A stretch of DNA of 35,611 nt, from positions 1 to 35,611 of the forward strand of contig SHVZ01000031.1 of NCBI GenBank assembly GCA_009694025.1, given 5' to 3'. A program made the position numbers and the translations under genes. Positions within the stretch are counted from its first letter, which is position 1. The number at the start of each line of letters is the position of its first letter. Under the pieces are notes generated by a model. It saw nothing but the letters and a program-made list of their open reading frames with translations. It was not told the DNA's origin and did not search any database. This document shows, piece after piece, positions 7,667-15,044 of the stretch. The DNA is from Alphaproteobacteria bacterium. GTDB lineage: Bacteria; Pseudomonadota; Alphaproteobacteria; SHVZ01.

Positions 7667-8902
7667 ATGACCTACGATTCCCAACTGATCCACGAAACCC
7701 TGTCGCGCGCGCAGAAGGCTCTGCACGAGGGCGACCTGTCGCGCGCCAACCGCCTGCTGCAGCGCCTCCACGCCGCCGGACATGCCGACGCGACGAGCCA
7801 CCAGATGCTGGCGATCGTCGCCGTCGAGTTGGGACTCTTCGACCATGCCGGGCGCCACATGGCCGAGGCGCGCCGTGTCGCGCCGGCCCCTGACAACCGA
7901 CCGCGCCATCTCCTGATCCGGGCCTGGGGCGCGGGATTCTGGGCCGACATCCAGCATACGATCCACGGGCTGGTGCTGGCCGAGGCGAGCGGACGTACGC
8001 CCATCGTGTATTGGGGACGCGAGAGCCGCTATCGCCGCGCCAAGGTCGACGACGCCTGGCGCCTCTATTTCGAGCCGGTCTCGCCGCTGACCGTCGCCGA
8101 CGCCGAAGAAGAAGGGCTCTCGATCTTTCCGCCGAAATGGACCCGCGCCAACCTCCGCGAGATCCGCGTCAACAAGGACTCCGGCGAGTGGAGTTCGCTC
8201 TCCGGCCTCTACCTCCTGAAACGCGACGAAGACGTGACCGTTCTCGATTTCTATACCGACCTCGACGACTTCGCCCCTTGGCTCGCCCCCGGGCATCCCC
8301 TGGCCGCCGCCGATCCCGAGCCGGAACTCGGCAGGCTCTTCCGGCGCCACCTCCGGCTACGGCCGGACCTGGCCGCCGAGGTCGACCGTCTTTCCGCGAC
8401 GGTGCTCCGTCGGCGCCCGACCATCGCCACGCACTACCGCACCCAGAGCCTGCCCAAGATCGTCGAAGCCATCGACCGAAAGGGCCTGGGACCGGAAGTC
8501 TATGTCGAAGCGATCGACCGGTACCTAGCGGGCAAGCCAGAGGCCGGAATCCACCTGCTGACGGATTTCGCTCCAGCCGTCCTCTATTTCCGCGAACGCT
8601 ACGGCGACCGTGTCTCCTGCCTGGATGTCGCCCGCGTCGAGAACATCGACGAGAAGACGCTCGAGCTCCTGCCCCAACATGACGGCGTGATGCTGGCCCA
8701 CCAGGTGATCCTCGACACCTTCCTCGCCGCGCGCTGCGACGCGTTCGTCGGTGACGGCGCCTCCGGCGTGTCGCTGGCGGTGACCCGGCTCAAGGAGTGG
8801 CCGGCCGGCACGGCGACGCTGTTTCGCCCCGGGCAATCGGCGCTGCCCGGTCACGTCCGCCGGCACAGCGACGCCCTGCCCTGGTGGAACCCGCCGGAAT
8901 GA
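7667..8902 (+). CDS. Putative NodZ/fucosyltransferase-like glycosyltransferase with N-terminal helical repeat (paralogue 1)
   Basis: A 411-residue protein. Residues about 1-70 form TPR-like helices (AQKALHEGDLSRANRLLQRL and a second helical pair). The rest starts with HLLIRAWGAGFWADIQHTIH and contains TPIVYWGRESRYRR, an HYR motif near residue 248, LLTDFAP near 300 and DAFVGDGASGVSLAV near 362. A basic HxR segment, a late acidic TD segment and a GDGASG segment in this order recall alpha-1,6-fucosyltransferase/NodZ (GT23) and O-fucosyltransferase folds, but the assignment is inference. No signal peptide or membrane segment is visible. Its stop overlaps the start of a paralogue by four bases (ATGA), so both are made from one mRNA. 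A role in decorating surface polysaccharide fits the nearby glycosyltransferases. Confidence 0.7.
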   Translation: MTYDSQLIHETLSRAQKALHEGDLSRANRLLQRLHAAGHADATSHQMLAIVAVELGLFDHAGRHMAEARRVAPAPDNRPRHLLIRAWGAGFWADIQHTIHGLVLAEASGRTPIVYWGRESRYRRAKVDDAWRLYFEPVSPLTVADAEEEGLSIFPPKWTRANLREIRVNKDSGEWSSLSGLYLLKRDEDVTVLDFYTDLDDFAPWLAPGHPLAAADPEPELGRLFRRHLRLRPDLAAEVDRLSATVLRRRPTIATHYRTQSLPKIVEAIDRKGLGPEVYVEAIDRYLAGKPEAGIHLLTDFAPAVLYFRERYGDRVSCLDVARVENIDEKTLELLPQHDGVMLAHQVILDTFLAARCDAFVGDGASGVSLAVTRLKEWPAGTATLFRPGQSALPGHVRRHSDALPWWNPPE

Positions 8903-10062
8903 CGTCTCCCGCCGAGGTGCTGGCCCGTGCCGACGCGGCGCTCGCCGCCGGCGATCTGAGCGCTGCCAACCGCCTGCTGCAGCCGATCCGTGCCGCCGAC
9001 GGCACCCCGGCGCGTCTTCGTGAGATCGGCCGCCGCCTCGGGCTCGACCGACCGGCCGCCGGCCCCGATCCGGCCTATCACCTGATCCGCGCCTGGGGCG
9101 CCGGGTTCTGGGGCGACATGATGCATGTGGCCCTCCAGCTCGCGCTCGCCGAGAGCCTGGGGCGCACGCCGATCGTCTACTGGGGACGCGAGTCGCGCTA
9201 TCGCCGGCCGGGCACGGCGAACGCCTGGGAGCTCTACTTCGAGCCGGTGTCGGCAGCCTCGCTCGACGACGCGCTGAAGCACGGCCTCACCTACTTCCCG
9301 CCGAAATGGACGGGGATAAACTTGCGGGCGCCGAGGCTCAACAAGGACAGCGGCGAGTGGAGCCGGACGTCCGGGCTCTACCACCTGAACCGCCCGGAGA
9401 ACGTGACCGTCGCCGACTTCTATACGGAGCCGGACGACATCTTCCCGTGGTCGGAGCGGTGGGCCGGCGCCGATCCGGAAGCGGTCGCGGCGGAGATCTA
9501 CCGGACGCGGTTTCGGCTCAAGCCCTACCTGAAGATGATGCTCGACCGGCTGGAGCTGGAGCTGCTGGATTCCCGGCCGGCGCTCGGCATCCACTATCGG
9601 GCGCCCGCCTTCGTCAAGATGCTGGAGGCGCGCGACAAAGACACCGTCGACGTCGCCGCCTATGTCGCGGCGATCGACCGCTACGTCGACGCGAACCTCG
9701 ACGCCGGGCTCTACCTGATGACCGACTACGCGCCGGCCGAAGCGGCGTTCGCCGAGCGCTACGGCTCCCGCCTCAAGCGCCGGCCGGTGACCCGTCTCGC
9801 CGATGCCGGCCAGCAGTCGCTCGAATACCTGACCGAACTCGACGGCCGCACGCTGGCGGTCGAGGTCATCCTCGACGTCTACCTGGCCGCGCGCTGCGAC
9901 GCTTTCCTCGGCGACGGCGCTTCCGGCGTCTCGATCGCGGTCGGGCGCCTCAAGGACTGGGGCCCGGGCGAGATCACGCTGTTCCGCGCGCCCGGCGCAT
10001 GGCCGGCGGGCTTCGTCCGCCAGCACGCCGATCCGTCGCCATGGTGGAACCCGCCGAGCTAG
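8899..10062 (+). CDS. Putative NodZ/fucosyltransferase-like glycosyltransferase (paralogue 2)
   Basis: A 387-residue tandem paralogue of the preceding gene. Shared blocks include LSAANRLLQ, HLIRAWGAGFWGDMMH, RTPIVYWGRESRYRR, FPPKWT, LNKDSGEWSRTSGLY, LMTDYAP, LAARCDAFLGDGASGVS and the C-terminus PWWNPP. It lacks the second helical pair of paralogue 1 (about 25 residues fewer at the N-terminus). The ATG at 8899 overlaps the previous stop as ATGA, which fixes the start; the open frame extending to 8797 lies within paralogue 1. Substrate unknown. The catalytic-looking segments are kept in both copies, so both are probably active, perhaps on successive acceptors. Confidence 0.7.
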   Translation: MTSPAEVLARADAALAAGDLSAANRLLQPIRAADGTPARLREIGRRLGLDRPAAGPDPAYHLIRAWGAGFWGDMMHVALQLALAESLGRTPIVYWGRESRYRRPGTANAWELYFEPVSAASLDDALKHGLTYFPPKWTGINLRAPRLNKDSGEWSRTSGLYHLNRPENVTVADFYTEPDDIFPWSERWAGADPEAVAAEIYRTRFRLKPYLKMMLDRLELELLDSRPALGIHYRAPAFVKMLEARDKDTVDVAAYVAAIDRYVDANLDAGLYLMTDYAPAEAAFAERYGSRLKRRPVTRLADAGQQSLEYLTELDGRTLAVEVILDVYLAARCDAFLGDGASGVSIAVGRLKDWGPGEITLFRAPGAWPAGFVRQHADPSPWWNPPS

Positions 10063-10082
10063 GGGGAGAGTATTCTCTCCCT
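10063..10082 (+). terminator. Hairpin after the tandem glycosyltransferase genes
   Basis: GGGAGAG (10064-10070), loop TATT, then CTCTCCC (10075-10081), with one more G-T pair outside. It overlaps the end of the paralogue 2 reading frame. No T-run follows, so it is a likely rather than proven terminator. Confidence 0.45.
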
Positions 10083-10098
10083 GGGCGAGAACTCGGCG

Positions 10099-10130
10099 AC
10101 GCCGCCTTCTTCTCGCCCTCGGCGATCGCG
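10099..10130 (+). repeat. Direct repeat copy 1: displaced 3' end of ppdK
   Basis: This 32-base stretch equals positions 15047-15078 except for one base at 10118 (C here, T there). On the minus strand it encodes AIAEGEKKAA, the last ten residues of the pyruvate phosphate dikinase encoded at 15045-17723, but no dikinase gene is attached here. Similarity stops abruptly on both sides. Read together with copy 2, it looks like a gene end left behind when the intervening DNA was inserted. Confidence 0.8.
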
Positions 10131-10173
10131 CCGGCGGCCGTCCCCATTGTCCGCGCGGCGATCGATCGACGTT

Positions 10174-11037
10174 TTATGCCGCACCCAGCTTTTCCATGTG
10201 ATGCGCAAACAGCCGATCCATCTCGCCGTTCACCACCACGAACTGACCCCAGAAATCCAGGAACGCTTTCCACTCCGCATCGCCATAGCGCACCGCCCAG
10301 GTGTTCGGGCGCTTGTCGATCGGCTGATCCGGCGCGAACACCGCGGCCCAGTTCGCATTGCGCTTGGCGAACAGGATGACGTCGCTGTCACCGCTCATCC
10401 AGGCATGGGCGCGCTTAGCGCGCACGGGCTCGGCGCCGAGGGTGACTTGTCCGGTCGTGGTGATGATTTTCGCCTTCGGCCACAGGATCGGGATTCGCCC
10501 CTCTTCGCTGGCGCCCGCGGTGATCGAGAAGGTCACGCCGGGATCGTTGAAATCGGCCACTGTCTTGAACCGGGGGGCGTCGTCCTTGTGGATCAGCAAC
10601 AGGCTGCCCTTGGAGTAGAGGGGACCGACATAGTTCACGGTCAGCGCGCGCGGAATCGTATAGGTCAGCGACGAACCATAGAGGTCGTAGTCGCCACGGC
10701 GCAGGCCCACCGTCGCATTGGCGAACGTCACTTCCTTGTATTCGGCCTTGATCTCGAGCTCCTTGCACAGGCGATCGCAGACATCCTTGTAGATGCCGCC
10801 GAGATCGCCGGTCTTGGCGTCCTTGTAGAACCAGGGGCCGGTCTGGGAGTAGCCGATCCTGAGCACGCCTTCCTTGCGGACCTTGGCCAGGGACGAGTCC
10901 TCCCGCACCCCCGTCTCTAACACCTGAGCCAGCAGCTCGCGGGGCGCCATCGCCGCACCCACCATGCCCGATGCCGCGCCCAGAACCGCGGCACCCTTCA
11001 GAAACTCCCGTTTGCTCGTGCCGACCTGATCGCTCAT
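10174..11037 (-). CDS. ABC transporter periplasmic substrate-binding protein, family 3 (amino acid type)
   Basis: A 287-residue solute-binding protein for polar amino acids or related small solutes. The N-terminus has a Tat-like signal, SKREFLKGAAVLGAASG, with KR in place of the usual RR, and probable cleavage near LLAQ (residue about 38). The mature part follows the family 3 pattern: VLRIGYSQTGPWFYKDAKTG, GGIYKDVCDRLCKEL, GLRRGDYDLYGSSLTYTIPR and GDAEWKAFLDFW near the C-terminus. ATG at 11037 is chosen over an in-frame upstream start at 11064 because GAGGAGA lies about 7 bases before it. It is divergent from the ATPase and permease genes across a 132-base region with a long dyad, which suggests joint control. 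Ligand unknown. Confidence 0.85.
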   Translation of the reverse strand: MSDQVGTSKREFLKGAAVLGAASGMVGAAMAPRELLAQVLETGVREDSSLAKVRKEGVLRIGYSQTGPWFYKDAKTGDLGGIYKDVCDRLCKELEIKAEYKEVTFANATVGLRRGDYDLYGSSLTYTIPRALTVNYVGPLYSKGSLLLIHKDDAPRFKTVADFNDPGVTFSITAGASEEGRIPILWPKAKIITTTGQVTLGAEPVRAKRAHAWMSGDSDVILFAKRNANWAAVFAPDQPIDKRPNTWAVRYGDAEWKAFLDFWGQFVVVNGEMDRLFAHHMEKLGAA

Positions 11038-11086
11038 TTCGCTCTCCTCGGGTTTGGATGTCATCGCGCGGTTGCCAATCGAATGG

Positions 11087-11114
11087 CGGTCGGACCATCA
11101 TGACGGACCGACCG
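11087..11114. promoter_or_regulatory. 28-base imperfect dyad, candidate operator
   Basis: Arms CGGTCGG (11087-11093) and CCGACCG (11108-11114) are perfect inverse complements. The centre TCATGA (11098-11103) is itself palindromic, and the intervening CC/GG pairs also match, so 24 of 28 positions are symmetrical. The left half contains GGTCGGACC, a 4-1-4 palindrome like those bound by FadR-type GntR regulators. It lies between the divergent binding-protein and ATPase genes, a natural place for one regulator to control both. Confidence 0.5.
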
Positions 11115-11169
11115 ATCCCATCATGCCGTACCGCTACGTGCAAGGGTTGGGCAAGGGGCAGGGGGAGGC

Positions 11170-11943
11170 ATGGACGCGGTTCCCGCGATACGCGTGGTCG
11201 ATCTGCGCAAGAGCTTCGGTGCGCTCGAGGTGCTGCGCGGCGTTTCGTTCGATGTCCATCGCGGCAGCGTCGTCAGCATGATCGGCGCCAGCGGATCGGG
11301 TAAGAGCACGTTGCTTCGCTGTATCAATCGCCTGGAACGGCCGAGCGCGGGCGAGGTCTTCATCGACGGCGAGCCGATGGGCGGGCCGGTGACGGCGTCC
11401 GGCGAGCGAAAGGAGCGACCGCTCAAGGACATCAACCGCATGCGACGCGACCTCGGCATGGTATTCCAGCAGTTCAATCTGTGGCCCCACATGACGGTGA
11501 TCGGCAATGTCATCGAAGCGCCGCTCCGCGTGCGCCGGATGAGCCGGAAGGACGCCATCCAGCTTGCCGAGGAATGCCTGGCGCGCGTGCACCTGTCGGA
11601 GAAGGGCAAGGAGTATCCGGCACGGCTCTCGGGCGGGCAGATGCAGCGCGTCGCCATCGCGCGCGCCCTGGCGATGCAGCCCAAGGCCATGCTGTTCGAC
11701 GAGCCGACCTCCTCGCTCGATCCCGAATTGACCGACGAGGTTCTGACGGTGATGCGCGAGCTGGCCGCCGACGGCACTACGATGATCGTCGTCACCCACG
11801 AGATGGCGTTCGCCCGCGATGCGTCCGACCGCGTGCTGTTCCTGCACAACGGCCAGATCGAGGAGGAAGGCCCGCCGGACCAGGTCTTCGGCCAGCCCAG
11901 ATCCGAGCGCTGCCGCCAGTTTCTGTCCAAGAAGCTGCAGTAG
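11170..11943 (+). CDS. ABC transporter ATPase, polar amino acid type
   Basis: A 257-residue ATP-binding subunit of an amino-acid importer (GlnQ/HisP type). Seen in order: Walker A GASGSGKST near residue 39, Q-loop MVFQQFNLWPHMTV near 98, signature LSGGQMQR near 155, Walker B AMLFDEPTSSLDPE near 175, and the switch histidine in MIVVTHEM near 209. A strong ribosome site (AGGGGGAGG at 11159-11167) precedes the ATG. It carries a small insertion around residues 75-90 (SGERKERPLKDINRMRR) between Walker A and the Q-loop, as seen in some amino-acid transporters. First gene of an ATPase-permease-permease operon. Confidence 0.92.
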   Translation: MDAVPAIRVVDLRKSFGALEVLRGVSFDVHRGSVVSMIGASGSGKSTLLRCINRLERPSAGEVFIDGEPMGGPVTASGERKERPLKDINRMRRDLGMVFQQFNLWPHMTVIGNVIEAPLRVRRMSRKDAIQLAEECLARVHLSEKGKEYPARLSGGQMQRVAIARALAMQPKAMLFDEPTSSLDPELTDEVLTVMRELAADGTTMIVVTHEMAFARDASDRVLFLHNGQIEEEGPPDQVFGQPRSERCRQFLSKKLQ

Positions 11944-11953
11944 GAATCCCGAA

Positions 11954-12655
11954 TTGTCGGAAGCCTTGATCGACGCCCTCAATCCCGCGCTGTTCTGGGA
12001 GTATCGCCTGGTCCTGCTGCGGGGCCTCGCCTTCAACGCCTACGTCTTCTTTGCCGCGGCCACGGTGGCGCTGGTCGTCGGCCTCGCGGCGGCGCTGCTC
12101 CGGGTCAATCGGGCCTGGCCGTTCCGCATGCTCGGGACCCTGCATGTCGAGGTGTTCCGCAATGCGCCCGACTACATCATGGTTATCTGGGTGCATTTCG
12201 TCCTGCCGCTGCTGCTGGGCAAACTCATCGGCCAGCGCATCGAGTTTTCGCCCTTCGTGTCGGCGGTGATCGCGCTGGGATTCGTCTACAGCGGCTATTT
12301 CGCCGAGACCTTCCGCGCCGGCATCCAATCGATCCCCCAGGGCCATCTCGATGCCGGGCGTGCCTGCGGCATGGGCGAGACCGCGATCCTGTGGCGGATC
12401 GTCTTGCCGCAAGTGGTCCGCCGCATGCTGCCCGAAGCGGTCAACCAATTCGTCTCGCTGTTCAAGGCGACGACGATCGTGTCGCTGATCGCGGTACCCG
12501 ACCTGATGTATCAGGTCTCGATGGTGACGCAGCAGGAGATGCGGCCGCTGCCGCTCTATACCGGCGCGGCGGTCACCTACTTCGTCGTCATCTACGTCGT
12601 CGCCGGCAGCGTCCGCGGGCTGTCCGAGCGCTGGCGCAACAAGATCTATGCCTGA
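11954..12655 (+). CDS. ABC transporter permease, polar amino acid type (HisM/GlnP family)
   Basis: A membrane subunit of 233 residues starting at TTG 11954, 10 bases after the ATPase stop, with TAGGAA about 8 bases upstream. No ATG lies near a plausible start. Hydrophobic segments are seen near residues 25-45 (YVFFAAATVALVVGLAAAL), 70-85, 95-115 and 190-215. The cytoplasmic EAA loop is present as HLDAGRACGMGETAILWRIV, which docks on the ATPase. The segment EVFRNAPDYIMVIWVHFVLP is the family's conserved start of the transport domain. It works as a heterodimer with the next gene product. Confidence 0.88.
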   Translation: MSEALIDALNPALFWEYRLVLLRGLAFNAYVFFAAATVALVVGLAAALLRVNRAWPFRMLGTLHVEVFRNAPDYIMVIWVHFVLPLLLGKLIGQRIEFSPFVSAVIALGFVYSGYFAETFRAGIQSIPQGHLDAGRACGMGETAILWRIVLPQVVRRMLPEAVNQFVSLFKATTIVSLIAVPDLMYQVSMVTQQEMRPLPLYTGAAVTYFVVIYVVAGSVRGLSERWRNKIYA

Positions 12656-12667
12656 GAGCCGAGCGCG

Positions 12668-13339
12668 ATGAGCAACTGGGAACGCCTGGTCTGGAATCAA
12701 CGCGGCCTGCTGTTGCAAGGGCTGGCGGTCACGGTCGAGATCTGCGCCATCGCCTTCGCCATGGCGATCGTCGGCGGGCTGGTGCTGTGCCTGGTTCGTC
12801 TCCATGTCCGGCCGCTGCGGCCGGCAGCCATCGCGCTGATCGAGTTCTTCCGGGCGACCCCGATCTTCGTGCAGCTGATGTGGGTCAACTACGTCTGGCC
12901 CGAGCTGTTCGGCTGGCCCAACAGCTTCTTCACCTCGGGCTGGGTGGCGCTCGGGCTGCAATCGAGCGGCTATCTGGCCGAGACCTTCCGCGCCGGGATC
13001 GAGGCCGTGCCCAAGGGCCACCGGGAAGCCGGCTATTCCGTCGGCATGTCGCCCTTCCAGGTCTATCGACGGATCGTGCTCCCGGAGACCCTGCTGACCG
13101 TGGCGCCGTCGATCGTCAACCAGTTCACGGTCATCGTGAAGTCGTCGACCCTGGTGTCGGTCATCACCGTGCCGGACCTGATGCTGCAGGCGATGAAGCT
13201 GGTCAACATCTGGTACGAGCCGATCGAGGTCCTGACCGCGACGGCCGCGATCTACATCGGGGTGGTGTTCCTGGTGTCGACGGCAGGCAAGGCCCTGGCC
13301 GATTTCCAGCGCCGCCGTTTCGGCTTGAACGCGACCTGA
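12668..13339 (+). CDS. ABC transporter permease, polar amino acid type (HisQ/GlnP family)
   Basis: The second membrane subunit, 223 residues. It has the family motif IEFFRATPIFVQLMWVNYVW near residue 58, the EAA loop GHREAGYSVGMSPFQVYRRI near 118, and terminal membrane segments. It begins 12 bases after the first permease gene. Its segments YLAETFRAGIEAVPKGHREAG and those of the upstream permease (YFAETFRAGIQSIPQGHLDAG) are clearly related, as expected for paired permeases. The operon ends here, facing the peroxiredoxin gene with a 32-base gap. Confidence 0.9.
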   Translation: MSNWERLVWNQRGLLLQGLAVTVEICAIAFAMAIVGGLVLCLVRLHVRPLRPAAIALIEFFRATPIFVQLMWVNYVWPELFGWPNSFFTSGWVALGLQSSGYLAETFRAGIEAVPKGHREAGYSVGMSPFQVYRRIVLPETLLTVAPSIVNQFTVIVKSSTLVSVITVPDLMLQAMKLVNIWYEPIEVLTATAAIYIGVVFLVSTAGKALADFQRRRFGLNAT

Positions 13340-13371
13340 CAAGATGCGGTCGCCGCCGATGTCGAGCGCGG

Positions 13372-13836
13372 CTAACCCTGCAGGCTAGTGAGCTCGGCCA
13401 ATACGGCGTCAGGCTGAGGCAATACACCGGCTGGATAGATGTGGGAGGCTCGCACGACGCCTTGCGGATCGACAATCGTCACCGAACGCTTCGGATACCC
13501 GCCTTCGGCATTGAAGATGCCCAGGTCCTGGCACGTCTTTCCGTGCGGGTAGAAATCGGAAAGGAGTGGATACCCGATGCCGCCCAGGCTCTGCGCCCAA
13601 ACCTTCAGCGAGGGGACGGTATCGCAAGACAACCCCAGGAGCTGCGCGCCCCGCTCATCGAATTGCTTCAACGCACGGTTGAAAGCTGCGGTCTGGTTGG
13701 TTCACCCGCCGGTGAACGCGAATGGGTAGGCCGAGATGACGAGCCATTTCGCGCCGCGATATTCGCTCAACGAGATCGCTCTGCCGTCGTGGGACTTGAG
13801 CGTGAACTCCGGCGCTTTGGTGCCAACGTCCGCCAT
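13372..13836 (-). CDS. Peroxiredoxin (AhpC/TSA, BCP/AhpE-like) with in-frame UGA, probable selenoprotein
   Basis: A 154-residue peroxiredoxin if the TGA at 13702-13704 is read as selenocysteine (residue 45). Upstream it reads MADVGTKAPEFTLKSHDG, then AKWLVISAYPFAFTGG; after TGA it continues in the same frame as TNQTAAFNRALKQFDERG, LSCD, YPLLSDFYPHGKTCQDLG and SVTIVDPQGVVRASHIYPAG. Peroxiredoxins carry PxxxTxxC, and the TGA stands exactly at that peroxidatic cysteine (PFAFTGG-U). Cys71 and Cys102 remain as possible resolving thiols. ATG 13836 has AGGA about 8 bases upstream. A hairpin suitable as a SECIS element follows the TGA. Role: peroxide reduction with thiol donors in the cytoplasm. Alternatives are a nonsense mutation, a sequencing error, or a short restart product from TTG 13671 that would lack the active site. 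Confidence 0.8.
13665..13686 (-). promoter_or_regulatory. Candidate bacterial SECIS hairpin
   Basis: On the mRNA strand, arm GCTTTCAAC pairs with GTTGAAGC (8 bp, one bulged T) around the loop CGTGC. The loop begins 24 bases after the TGA. Bacterial SECIS elements lie inside the coding region just downstream of UGA, with the apical loop about 16-37 bases away and a G among its first two loop bases; both conditions hold here. SelB recognition is inferred. Confidence 0.6.
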
Positions 13837-13877
13837 GACCTAATTCCTGCGACAAGAGACGTTACGTTGATGATATC

Positions 13878-13909
13878 CGAGATCGAACGGTGCCTCGACC
13901 GTTATCTCG
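13878..13909 (-). terminator. Strong hairpin between the reductase-like gene and the peroxiredoxin gene
   Basis: CGAGAT and AACGGT (with a 2-base bulge between them) pair with ACCGTT and ATCTCG around loop GCCTCG, giving 12 bp. It starts directly after the stop codon of the ketopantoate-reductase-like gene and lies about 40 bases before the peroxiredoxin start on the same strand. There is no T-run, so it may be a terminator, an attenuator or an mRNA-stabilising structure. Confidence 0.5.
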
Positions 13910-14977
13910 TCACGCCGGCTTGGCCGCCTTCGCCCGGTTCTTGTCGACCCACCCCTGGACCAGGGCGACAGTGTCGTCCACGGCCTTGAGGCGCATGCCC
14001 TTCTCGGCCGCGATGCGCTGCACCAGGAGGTCGACGCGCTCGATGTTCGGCGCCCCGGCGGCCAGCGCGCGCGCGGCCGACGACGGGCTGCCGAGCGAAA
14101 GCGCGGCGTTGGCGTACTTGTCGAACGGCACCATGTCGCCGGGGCTGGCGCCCAGCGCGACGCACAGCTTGACCACCCAGTCGTAGACCGCGCGGCTCTC
14201 CGCCAGGTCGGAATGCACCGCGTCCTTGATCGGGCGCATCGCGTCCTTCTCAACGCAGCGGTAATTGCCGGCGACCAGCATGGCCCATTTCGCCATGGGC
14301 ACGAACGGCGACTCATGCACCTTCAGCTTGACCGGCACCTCGATCCCGTCGAAGCGGCTCTTCTCGATGTCGTCCTGCAGGCGCACGAGGATCGCCGTGT
14401 GCGCGTCGGAGGGGAAGCGGGCGGCCTTGAAATTGGTCGGCAGGCGCACCTGAAGCACGTTGGTCTTCTCCTCGGGCGGTCGGAAGGCCTGCGGGTCGGG
14501 GCTGCACAGCGTCATGAAGGCGGGATCGAAACTGTCCCAGACGCCGGCGTCGGTGTAGCACGGCCTCACGACCTCGAGCGGCAGGCCGGGGATGCGCGCC
14601 AGGTAGGGCAGCGGCGGCATGTTCATGATCGACATGCACGGGACCTTGGCCTTGGCGACGCGGTCGAGAAGCTGGCGGACGCCGTCGGCGCGGTATTGCG
14701 GCTCCTGCATGGCGAGCGCGACCAGGTCGTAGCGAGCGGGGTCGACGCCGTCGGGGGGGGAGGCCGTGAGCTTGCCCTCGAGCTTCCGGCTGTCGACTTC
14801 GACCAACCCCTCGCGTCCCTTCACCGGCATGCGCACGCGCGTGCCTTCGGCGTTGACGAGATCGGCCTCCGCTTGCAGGCAGACGAGATGCGCGTTGTGC
14901 CCGGCTAGGAGCAGCTTGGTCGCCAGCAGCGATCCGTAGGAGGCCCCCAGGATGAGGGTATTGATCGGGGTTGGCAT
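13910..14977 (-). CDS. Ketopantoate-reductase-family (ApbA/PanE-like) oxidoreductase, substrate unknown
   Basis: A 355-residue protein with an N-terminal dinucleotide-binding domain, INTLILGASYGSLLATKLL, where GASYGS replaces the usual GxGxxG. A second domain follows with helices like the ApbA C-terminal fold (FVPMAKWAMLVAGNYRCVEK near residue 225). Length is above typical PanE (about 300). The central part LPTNFKAARFPSDAHTAILV is unlike true PanE, so pantothenate synthesis is not assured. GAGGAA lies before the ATG at 14977. It sits between ppdK and the peroxiredoxin gene on the same strand, inside the putative cassette. NAD(P)H-dependent reduction or oxidation of a 2-keto or hydroxy acid is the safe statement. 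Confidence 0.72.
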   Translation of the reverse strand: MPTPINTLILGASYGSLLATKLLLAGHNAHLVCLQAEADLVNAEGTRVRMPVKGREGLVEVDSRKLEGKLTASPPDGVDPARYDLVALAMQEPQYRADGVRQLLDRVAKAKVPCMSIMNMPPLPYLARIPGLPLEVVRPCYTDAGVWDSFDPAFMTLCSPDPQAFRPPEEKTNVLQVRLPTNFKAARFPSDAHTAILVRLQDDIEKSRFDGIEVPVKLKVHESPFVPMAKWAMLVAGNYRCVEKDAMRPIKDAVHSDLAESRAVYDWVVKLCVALGASPGDMVPFDKYANAALSLGSPSSAARALAAGAPNIERVDLLVQRIAAEKGMRLKAVDDTVALVQGWVDKNRAKAAKPA

Positions 14978-15044
14978 ATCGTGTGTTCCTCTTCGCGTCG
15001 ATTGACCGGCGCCTGGATGGAGCCGAGCCGGGCTTCCACAGATT

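Noticed and set aside
13372-13671. Peroxiredoxin as a short gene starting at TTG 13671, or as a frameshifted pseudogene
   Set aside because: The short form lacks the active site and has no ribosome site. There is no frameshift: both halves are in one frame, and the only break is TGA at the catalytic position, with a suitable hairpin after it.
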